64,000 nucleotides of DNA from Morella rubra (lineage: Eukaryota > Streptophyta > Magnoliopsida > Fagales > Myricaceae): the NCBI GenBank assembly GCA_003952965.2, contig CM025849.1, positions 28,458,408 to 28,522,407 of the forward strand, in the 5' to 3' direction. How positions within the stretch are numbered: position 1 is the first letter of the stretch; the number at the start of each line of letters is the position of its first letter. Shown here in pieces: positions 33,966-43,264 of this stretch. Under the pieces are notes generated by a model. That model saw only the letters and a list, made by a program, of their open reading frames with translations, had not been told where the DNA came from and ran no database searches. The translations under genes and the position numbers were made by a program.

Positions 33966-36315
33966 TTTTTTAAAAGCAGAATGCGGGTCTTACTCCTTAT
34001 TTTGTTTTAAAACATTGCTCGTACAGCTCTTGCTACAGTATCCTGGTTAGGACACCCCAATGTTCCTAAAGGGCACATAGGCCAAGTGTGACATGTTCTC
34101 GTGGACCTCTGAGTGCTTAGATCATCCACGATCAGTGACCCTGCAGCGGGAAAACTATATATGAGCACTAGAAGTTAATGTAATTAGACACATAGCTAAG
34201 CCACAGAGAAGACTACCGGTTCATGTCTTGCTACAAAGAGATTTGACTCCCAATTGCCCACGTGAAATTTAAGAGAGGATTTAAGAGGCGCTTTAGTTCC
34301 AGAAAGAGAGACGAATTCTAGCATGCTTTGGCCACAGAAAATTTGAATTGCAACAAGCTTGGAGAGGCCGACATATTTGAGTATCTAAGACCCAAGAAAA
34401 ATCTCCAAAGAAGAGAGCTTTCGCTGTAATGTCATTCCCATGAGTCAATTTCTGTAATAAAGATACAAGATGCTCAAAAGATATCTCTCACTTTTTTCAG
34501 GAGGATATCTTCATGGCGCTTCGTGCCTTCATTTATGGTTGTGAATGTGAAGGGCAATGACTTCAGATTAATACCCAAAAAAAGAAAGATAGACGACTAA
34601 AGAAATAATGTAAAAGAGAGTTTTAGCAAAGGTTCCGAGAGCACAACAGTTCATCATCAACAAAGATTCCTGATATAAGAGTATAAGATGTCTTTACTGA
34701 TTCAATTTCTCCACTATAAAATAATCTCTTCCTACCCATCAAATCATCTTTCTTTTTTTTTTAATCAAAATAAACATAAAAAATTCACTTAAATCATATT
34801 TCTCTTCACTTTTTTCACTAATTCTCATACACCAAAATTTTTAAACTCTCAAAATTTTGGCATAAAACCCAACCAATGTCTCTACTAGTTAATTATGGTT
34901 CAGTAAATATATACCCTAGCTAATTGTATCACCTACCATGTGATGATGGACATTGCATGGATACGATGGTAAAGATAGTTCACTCAGTTTGAAATACTTG
35001 TCAATGGTGCATGTTCATGAAAATGGTTAGTTGATGAGCACCTGGCACAGATGTATCAACATATCTTTTGATAAGACCTTGGGAAATAATTGCATCAATA
35101 TGTACAATTATCTAATATGTCATCCTGCATGTAACCATGTCAGGAAAGTTCTATAGTTAGCATCCTAATTGAACAAGGCTGTTTATCAATCCCCGATGAT
35201 ACTGAGGAATCTGAATCACATATCCCGTACATGCCATTGTCATATCCATCAACATCTTTTATTTGCTGACAAAAATGACATAGTACTTTGATCACTGATG
35301 TTTTAGTATATTAACATATTCGCTACCAGTTGCTTACCACTGACTCTCTGGCAAGCTTTTTATGATTACAATGGAAATATTGATATCAGCCCCCGCTTCT
35401 TAAAACATTTTCTAGTGTGATATTTCATTATCTTACCATATTTCTCAGGACATACTTAGAACATTGATTCTGAAAAGCTAATTTACTGTAACGCTATAAT
35501 TCACTTCATAGGGCACTCTACTGCTTGCAAGAAGATCCACCCATGGCTGAAGTATTACAATAAATTCTATTCATAATTTCTAACAGAGGCTAAGAAAGAC
35601 TATAGAAACTTGAAATGGGAAACTTGTCACTGAAATATAAAGCAGGAAGTTGAGCATAAATAAAGCCCAACCAAATCAGTAAGTAAGCGTTAGCCAATAT
35701 CTCATCACTAAGAAAAGCATTAATAACTTCTATTCTAATGTGCTTATGATAACTTGCAAGAATGAATCAAACATCTTCCAGGAAAAGAAAGCATTCATTA
35801 TCCAATGCCTGGTTGATGACAATCTCAATCATAGTTCCAAATATATGACAAACAATAAACACAGCAACCACCAAATGCACATGGTCGACTGTTCTGAAAA
35901 CCAAAGCCCCCACCCCCCAACCACAAAACAGAGAGAGAGAGGGAGAGAGACTGAATTCTATTGATTAAGGAAGCAATGAACTCAATCAAAGAACCATGAA
36001 GATCCAACCAGTCACCAACCTCACAAAGCAAGGAAAAAGAACTGCCAAAGCGAGCTAAAGTTCACACATAAATAGACCTTAAATCCCACTCCACTAAAAG
36101 AAAGCAATAAACTTGTTCCTCAATTTCAACAAATCCGACGGAAAACTCCTTCCTATCACTCATTCCACAAAATCCAAAGCTCAAAAACTCAAGGCCAAAT
36201 TTTATAAACGCTAAGCAGATCCCCAAGAGTACTCTCCAATCACAAACTCTATAAATGCAAAAGGCACAAATTTTATTACTATAAGAAAATAAACAAACTA
36301 AAGTAAAACTCACAG
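33966..36315. other. Intergenic; possibly the E2F intron 1 and a MITE relic
   Basis: No gene is evident. The first ~60 bases continue the TNL unit and give the empty site for the TNL-A gypsy LTR. Bases about 34245-34305 ('gaaatttaagag', 'gatttaagaggcgctttag') recur at 49735-49795. Bases 34690-34870 look like a decayed relative of the 37926 MITE. Nearer 36315 the sequence should be intron 1 of the minus-strand E2F fragment, but no second E2F exon was found. Confidence 0.4.
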
Positions 36316-36485
36316 GAGACTTTACGACGATGGCCTCTGCTTGGTGATCAACGGTGATAGTCTACTGGAGCGCCAAATGGCGGCTTGAAAGGCGAGAACG
36401 GAAGCTGCTGCCTCAGAGGCTGCTGCTCCATGATCTGCTCAGGCGGAGGCTGCTCCGACGGCGTCGGAGCTGGCGGACCCAACAT
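36316..36485 (-). pseudogene. E2F transcription factor, exon-1 fragment
   Basis: On the minus strand the ATG at 36485 opens MLGPPAPTPSEQPPPEQ, then LRQQLPFSPFKPPFGAP and VDYHR. A 1-nt shift leads to QAEAIVVKSP and a splice donor GTGAGT (about 36319). The order (K/R)(R/Q)xLPF, KPPFxAP, (D/E)YHR and AIVVKSP is what I know from the N-terminus of plant E2FA/E2FB proteins, which drive S-phase genes together with DP partners. As written, the frame hits TGA at 36348 right after DYHR, so the exon is broken by a single-base indel. The DNA-binding, dimerisation and RB-binding parts are not in the window. The exon keeps a pyrimidine-rich 5'UTR-like leader (36486-36790). It is a gene remnant or a duplicated 5' end. 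Confidence 0.65.
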
Positions 36486-36861
36486 GGAACCAAAAAGAGA
36501 GATCGAGGCTGGTGGGCTTCGCGGTCTGGGGGTTCGGAGAGAGGGAGACAGAGGTAAAAAGACAGTACTTAGATTGTGAGGAATTGGAGGCAACTGAGGG
36601 GAAACGGATGGGATGACTTGAAGGCAGAATTGGCTTGAGGGAAGGAGAAAGTACGGAGACCTTACTGGGTGTTTGGGGCGAAGGAAAATAAAAAAGCGGG
36701 AGAGAGAAAGATAAGGAAACAAAGGGCAGGAAGGAGGGAACTTCGTTCGGATATAGATGTGGAGGGAAGCAATTATAAAATTTACTGTCAAAAAATAATA
36801 GGGAATAAAAATAATTAAGAAAATTATGCAGATTTAAATAATTTACGTGTTCAAGTGTCTC

Positions 36862-37042
36862 TGGGGTGTTTGTTTGTCAAAATTTTAGAGAATATTCTCG
36901 AAATTTTAGGAATCTTTACTTTATTGAGATTTATTGGGTTTGTGAAAGGTGAAGTGTGTATGTGTAAAAGTTAAAAATTTTGGAGTGTGTTTGTTTTGCT
37001 AAAAATTTTCATGCCCCAAAATATTGGAAAAACAAACGGTAC
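36862..37042. mobile_element. Probable MITE (Harbinger/Tourist-like)
   Basis: The left end 'ggggtgtttgtttgtcaaaatttt' (here 'ggggtgtttgtttg' plus 'tcaaaatttt') pairs imperfectly with the inverse of 'ccaaaatattggaaaaacaaac' (36995-37036 region). It resembles the MITE at 37926-38134 in terminus and AT-rich core. Its flanking duplication is unclear, so the limits are approximate. Confidence 0.4.
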
Positions 37043-37861
37043 CTCTGTCTAACCGCTTCGGTGTGGCTATAGTACTTTACAAGATGTTAATTTAAGCAAA
37101 AACCATTCACTTCAGGATCCCTCGCTCTTCAAAAAATCATCTAATCTTTTTTATTGGGTTGGTGCCCAGCATACATGTGATTACCAACAACCTTAGTTTT
37201 GTTTTTCAATGGAAACCAATGAACTCGTTAGTCCTTTCACTTTTGAAATCTTCAACAGCAACTGTTCTTGAAAAACCCTTAAGAATCATCAATCTTGGTG
37301 ATTCAATCTTTATAGAAACCAAGTTGGAATGGAAAACTCTTCACCAGCAATCTCCTACTATAACAACCTTCCACCAGAGGGAAGAAATCAATCTCTCACA
37401 ATCAAATACGAATAGATCGTATTTTTGTACAAAGAGAGAAAACAGAAGATATTGTAGTATAGAGAGGATTTTGGGAGGCAAATATATTCAATCAATCGTC
37501 AACCATAGCAAAGTCTTAGGGAAAGGTTTGTATATTGTTTTAGTAAGGGTAGAAAGGTAAAACGAAGTCTATTGGAGGTTTGAGCGAATTTTTAAATTTT
37601 TAAAACAAAATCTAATAAAATCTCGTCAGGCTAACCGTAGGTTAACCATACCAACAGAAAAATCTCCAAACTATTTTACAACCCAACCCAAACTTTCTAG
37701 ATGCAACCAACAACCTTTCAAAAGCCTCTTCCGAATTCTTTTGGCCTCCATAACTTTCATAGACCAACCAAGTTGCTTTTTATATTCTAAAATAAAAAAC
37801 TACAATTATAAAAATATTGTTTTACCCGTGGAAATAATGCCAACTTACATAAACATTCTCA
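37043..37861. other. Intergenic, no gene supported
   Basis: A 133-codon frame at 37159-37560 has no domain I recognise and no conservation signal within the window. The right edge at 37862 is the truncation point of TNL-F. Confidence 0.4.
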
Positions 37862-40837
37862 ATATGGAACGTTCATCAAGGAATCAAAATGATCTCAAAT
37901 AGACTACGTAATAGAAGGGTGTTTAGGGTTTGTTTGTATACGAAAATTTTAGGTCTTCTAAAATTTTAACATAATAAAATAATTACAATATAATCTCTCT
38001 CTCCCATCAAATCATTACTTTTCACTATAATAAATATAAAAAATTCATTCAAACAATTTCTCTTTTCACTTTTTTACCAATTTCAATACCTTAAAATTTT
38101 AACCTCTCTAAAATTTTAATACTCAAAAACAACCTTATTGTCCTTGATGATGTGGATAGTGAAGACTATCTAGAAGAATTAGCAGGGGGCACGATTGGTT
38201 TGGTCCAGGAAGTAGAATTATTTTTACAAGCAGAGATAGTCATTTGTTGAAGAGTCATGGAGGGAAAGATACATATCTTTATGAGGTTAAAGGGTTGAAT
38301 GATAATGAAGCTTTACAACTTTTTAGCTTATCAGCCTTCAAACAACCTTATCCTGAAGAAAACTAGTGGATATGTCTAAGGGCTTTGTGGATTATGCTCA
38401 GGTCTTCCTTTAGCTCTTAAAATTTTGGGTTCCTTTTTATATGGTCGAACGAAAAATGCATGGAAAAAGTACCTGGGATGAACATCAAGCAAATCCTAAT
38501 AAAAGAATTTTAGATATTCTTCAAATAAGTTTTGATGGGCTAAAAGACTCGCAAAAAATTTTTTTTTTGGATATTGCATGTTTCTTCCATGGAGAGTTCT
38601 GAATAACATATTGTATGATGTACTAGAAAGTTTTGGTTATTTTCCAGGCATCAACATTAGTGTTCTCGAGGAGAAATCTCTTGTATCCATCTCACGTGGA
38701 AGATTGATGATGCATGATTTGCTACGAAAAATGGGTCAGGAAATAGTTCGTCGTGAATCCCCTATAGAACCCGGCCTATGTAGTCGATTATGGTATTGGA
38801 AGGATGTCCTTCACATTTTGAAAAATAACACTGTAAGTGGATTAGTGTGATAAGTATATTTTCATATTAATTATTTTGATTAAATATATGTCAGATATTT
38901 CCACTGCATCACTCAAGCTATATTATTGTTCTTGGTTACTAGGGAACAGAAGTTGTTGAAGGTATAGTCTTAAACTTACCTCTTTCGAAAAAGGAAGATT
39001 GAGTGCTGAAGCCTTCTCAAAGATGACAAAATTGAGAGTTCTTAAGATTGGAAGTATTAGTGTAGTAAGAAACTTTTCTGAAGTTTATGACATGTTAAGG
39101 ACAATGGAATGGTTAGGAGATCCTTTAAAATCCTTGTCAACAATGAATTACGCATCATGGAATTGTGTGGATATCCTTTGGGAAACTTGCCGACCAATCT
39201 CCAGCTAGATAATCTTATTAAACTCAACATGCAGTACAGCCGCATCAGAAAATTGTGGGAGGGAACTAAGGTAAGCTTCTTCTTCTCTTCCTCTTCTTCA
39301 TGTTTCTACATGATTAGTTCCTTTGTTCTGAACTTTGGTTGATTATTTATTTGTATGTAACAGAGTTTAAGCAATTTGAAAGGCATTGACTTGAGATGGT
39401 CTGAACACTTGATAGAGATACCAGACTTAACTGGAGCTCCAAATCTCGAGAGACTAAACCTTGAAGGTTGCAAAAATTTGTCTAAGGTCCATCCCGATAT
39501 TGGAGTTCACAAAAGGCTTAAAGAATTGATTCTAAGTGATTGCAAAAGTCTTGAAAGCCTTCCAGAGGAGATAAACTTGGAATCTGTTAAAGTGATTAAT
39601 CTTCGTTACTGTTCACGATTGAAGAAGTTTCCAGATATTGTGGGAAACATGACATCTTTGGAGCATCTTTTGTTGGACGGGACTGCAATAAATAGAACTA
39701 CCATCTTCATTAAAGAGTTTATCTCGGCTTTCTGAGTTGACTTTAAAACACTGCAAAGAACCTCTCGGTTGTTCCTAGTGTTATTTGTGGTCTGTCATCT
39801 CTTCGTATTCTGTATGTATCCCATTGCAAAAGACTTGACAAATTTCCAGACCTCAGTCATTTGAAATGTCTGCAGGATTTTGAGGCAGAGGAAACTGCTA
39901 TAACACAATTACCGTCCCCCAGTCTATTTCCGAAAGCATCAGAAGAATAATAGTTGGGGGATATAAGGATTTGCCACCAAGTTTAGGGGATTTGGGCTTC
40001 TCCGACTTCTCCTTGTCAAAAAGAAGCTCAGAGCCCATCGATGTATCATATTTCCACTTTTTGTCACGGGCATATGTTTTAGATGCCTGTTGTATCAATT
40101 ACTGTGACAACAAACGACTAGGTGGTATGGTGTACTTGAGGTAGAACGTTTTATAGACGAGCATGAAGGCTTTGAAGTGAGTCTCTCTCTCTGTGATCTC
40201 TCGCTCTCTCTAACACAATTGTTTTTTTTTTCTTTTGTGCAGGGAAAAAGTAGAGGTGACGAACTAATACTTGGCTCTATTGTGGCACATGGAATGCCCG
40301 ACTGGTTCAACACAAGGAGCAGTGGTTCCTCTGTAACACTTGAGATGCATCAAAATTTGGGAGGTAATAGGAAGTGGATTGGTTGCGCTTTGTTCGTTGT
40401 TTATGAATCCCATAAGCAAGGAGAATGAGAATTCCTGGATTCTTAAATATTTTGGCGATCCCATCTATCAATCATTTGCTTGTGATATTGTGACCGACGA
40501 AGGTCATCTAGCAAATTTCTTACTATTTCAAACCCCTGAAGTTGCTTCTGTTGAGCCAATCGGATTCTGGGCGTTTATTCCAGTTGAGTGGTTTTTGGAA
40601 CATTCAAACAATTCGGATGAATGGAGCTTCATAAAGGCGATGCTTTAGAGTTCTCTAATGCTGTTACGCATGGTTGGCATTGGGAATATTTTCGTTTTCT
40701 TTCTGGTCATGATTTTGGAAAAGATGGTGTTTTATGTCTCCCTTCCATTGGTCCGATGGCTATTCCCACATGAGCCGTTCGGTGATCAATTCATGCTATT
40801 GACTGCATGCCCAAAGCTTCATATTGATGATGATCAG
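37862..40837 (+). pseudogene. TNL-F: 5'-truncated TNL, split by a MITE
   Basis: Homology to TNL-D starts abruptly inside NB-ARC, upstream of kinase-2, so TIR and P-loop are absent. NB-ARC runs 37862-38832 ([22 protein letters not shown], then [42 protein letters not shown]). LRR exons are 38943-39270 and 39364-40176 (IEIPDLTGAPNLERLNLEGC, GNMTSLEHLLLDGTAI). C-JID is 40243-40837 (IVAHGMPDWFNTRSSGSSV, PIGFWAFIPVEWFLEH). The splice sites are good. Frameshifts lie near 38362, 38400, 38470, 38600, 38990, 39690 and 40425. Intron 38833-38942 is identical to TNL-D intron 63786-63895 over 110 bp, and the frameshift near 38362 is also shared. The duplication is therefore recent, and some of the indels unique to this copy could be assembly errors. 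Confidence 0.9.
37926..38134. mobile_element. MITE (Tourist/Harbinger-like) in TNL-F NB-ARC
   Basis: This 209-bp AT-rich insert has imperfect ~25-bp terminal inverted repeats (left 'gggtttgtttgtatacgaaa', right inverse 'ggttgtttttgagtatt'). The target duplication TTA lies at 37923-37925 and 38135-38137. The uninterrupted sequence in TNL-D reads 'gtgtttattgtcc' (63084-63096). It interrupts the codons just before the kinase-2 IVLDDVD motif. Confidence 0.85.
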
Positions 40838-42075
40838 GTTAGTTTGGCTTCTGTCGTCAATTTTCTTTTTGTTTATAAATTTATTTGGATATACCAACTT
40901 TTTGTGTCTGGCTGAGAAATTAAAGCTAGCTCAAGCTTCTTGACATTTTAAGCTGAAACAAAGTGCTCCACACAATTGGGCTCCAAAAGAGAATGTTGAA
41001 ATTTGGATTAAACCATTTGGTTTCCTGCTGTCAAAATCAAAGTATCTGAGTTCACTTAATTTCTTGATCATTTGTCTTCTTTTAATTGCTTGTAATCAAG
41101 TATAGAATTTTATCTTTTACTTTCTTCATCCACAAGGATAAGTTGAGGTGCGAGTAAGTTGATCCAAACATCCGGTCAGAAAAAAAAAAAAAAAAGTTTC
41201 TTTTGTTTCTAAAAGCTTTACTCAGATTTTTTTTGTTTTTCTAGGGATGAGATCGTGTGTTTATGCTTGCAACTGCCATCATCTAGTGGTTCCTGTTCAT
41301 CTCCTGGGATTGGGTGGAAGCAGAGGGTTTTCAGAGAAATGATTTTTCTGTAGATTCTGTTGCTCAGTGTTACTGATGAAGAAGACATGGATACCATGCA
41401 TTAGATGCCTGTGTCCCGGCCAAGGCTCCAATCTTCAATCTTGTGATGGGCACTTCCAAATGCACATTACTATCGACGCTACTGTAGGCACTTCCAAATG
41501 CACATGGATTGCATTCCCAGTTTATTGATTGAGCAACATTAAATTACCAATGAACAATAAATGTGGTTGACAAACAATGTCCTACTTTTTGTACCAATGA
41601 ATGGATTTAATTTTTTTTTTTTTTCACTTTTGTTTCAGACTTTGGACGGTTAAATGTTATTTGCATTCCTTCTCATCTGTTTTCCCTATTTTCTTTTGTA
41701 TTACTGCCTAGAATAAATTTGCTGTTCTCTATATATGTAAAAGTTGTGATATAATGATTAAATTTCTTGTTCTTTTTTGTTAGAGCAGCCTCAAACCAAC
41801 GTAGATTATTTGTGACGATTTATGTTCAAATATTATTATGGATCCTTTGCTAAATATGAACTTGATTTCGTTTTTTGGCTATATTGGTTGCCAATTTTTC
41901 AATTAACAATAGCTTCATTTAGACATGATTTTGATGGTTTAAGGACTTCTGAAAATGTCGAAGTTGATATAGGTTAGTGAATGTGGTAGATGCTGAATAT
42001 GACAAATAATATACGAAATCTCTTCAACCAAATATTATAGTAGTTGCTGGTGCATGATTTTAATATCATATATAG
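40838..42075. other. 3' flank of TNL-F, no gene seen
   Basis: A GTTAGT donor follows the C-JID exon at 40838, but I could not place a terminal exon with the 'SCED-stop' signature found in the other copies. The rest is AT-rich, with a poly-A tract near 41180 and a poly-T tract near 41610. No coding region is supported. Confidence 0.4.
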
Positions 42076-42300
42076 AAAATATAGGAGGGCTCCACACTCA
42101 ATTGTTTGCAACCAATGAGCTTTTGTCCCTCCGGTAAAGTTGTTGTGATACCCCTAATCCCACATGGAGTGGGAGAAGAGACAAAATGAAAATATAGGAG
42201 GGCTCAACACTCAATTGTTTGCAACCAATGGGCTTTTGTCCCTCCGGTAAAGTTGATGTGATACCTGAAATCCACATGGAGTGAGTGAAGAGAAGAAATG
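42076..42300. repeat. Tandem duplication, two ~112-bp units
   Basis: Two adjacent units share 'aaaatataggagggct', 'cactcaattgtttgcaacc', 'cttttgtccctccggtaaag' and 'cacatggagtg'. They differ by a handful of bases. A 'gtcccacattgagacc' segment follows (about 42325). No coding potential is seen. Confidence 0.85.
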
Positions 42301-42439
42301 AGAAATGAGTTGTATAAGGGTCAAGTCCCACATTGAGACCTTAGTGGGTTGAAGTAGGCCTTATAATGATTCCAAAGAAGCTTTAAGAACAACCTGGATC
42401 AATAGTCATTTTGAAGTAAAGCACAGATCCCTTGTGTAA

Positions 42440-42815
42440 TAGATTTTATCTCCTCATACATGGCAATTCTCCACTTTTTTCTTACACAACTTCTTCAAAA
42501 CTTATTGGTTCATAATCAGCAAAGTGAGAAAAAAGAGTTCAATAGTCACTTAAATTCTTATAAAGGTCTTGGAGACTTCTCATTCGGGATGACCTTTCAC
42601 TAGAACTTCCTTCATTAGAAGATGATGAATGAGTATTAGGAATTGCTGGTGATCGAGGAAGTGTTGTGAACTTTTGTTTATCATTTTCTTGATCTTCATC
42701 TTGAAGGAATGGGAAGAAATCATATCTTTCCTTTTCTTGATCAATCGCTCCAATTGTACAAACCTTCCTTATCGAATTCCACATCTCTATTAATGATCAT
42801 CTTCCCAACATTTGG
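42440..42815 (-). pseudogene. Ty1/copia pol fragment (integrase-RT linker region)
   Basis: Minus-strand frames give NVGKMIINRDVEFD near 42800, then a 1-nt shift into YDFFPFLQ, SERSSRMRSLQDLYK and FADYEPISFEE. These are the conserved blocks between integrase and reverse transcriptase in plant copia polyproteins. Stops and frameshifts are present. Neither LTR nor the catalytic domains adjoin, so this is a scrap of an otherwise lost element. Confidence 0.8.
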
Positions 42816-42884
42816 AACTGGGGAATGGTGAGTTTTGGAGGCTTTTGGCTAGTCAAACTCCTGCCACTTTTCACCCCTGACCAA

Positions 42885-43110
42885 ACAGAAAGGATCGGCT
42901 AATATGGACTCTTAAGTCCAAATGGTATGTTCTCTGTATCCTCTGCAGTTTTTTCTCTTGCTCCATCCAATCCGAAGGTGGTCTGGTACCGAACACTTTG
43001 GGGGAGACTGCCATGGGCCGCGGTTCTCATTTATCACCTGGCTAGTGATTAAAGGCAGACTATCTACTCGGGCAGTGTTGAGAAACAGGGGCATTGGACT
43101 TTGGTACTGA
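42885..43110 (+). pseudogene. LINE reverse-transcriptase zf-RVT fragment
   Basis: In two + frames the sequence reads WTLKS..GMFSVSSA, then KVVWYRTLWG, then after a shift PRFSFITWLVIKGRLSTR. This is the pattern of the zf-RVT domain at the C-terminus of plant non-LTR retrotransposon proteins. It is short and frameshifted, and lies about 150 bp beyond the 3' end of the minus-strand ACD11-like gene. Confidence 0.7.
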
Positions 43111-43264
43111 TTTGAGGGCGCAAAGTAATTGTTTCCTGAAACTGTACACTACGCTTTGTGCTTGATCAACTTTAAGTCTGTCCGAGTTATTAATTAGAAT
43201 ATTGAACACAACACAATCTCAGAGAGAGCATCAAGTCGGAGTAATTAGGTTACAACTCTTTGTT

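Noticed and set aside
37159-37560. 133-codon open frame
   Set aside because: No motif, no paralogue in the window and no splice context; chance open frame in intergenic DNA.
40838-42075. Terminal micro-exon for TNL-F
   Set aside because: I looked for the acceptor plus SCED-stop pattern after the C-JID donor and could not find a convincing match.
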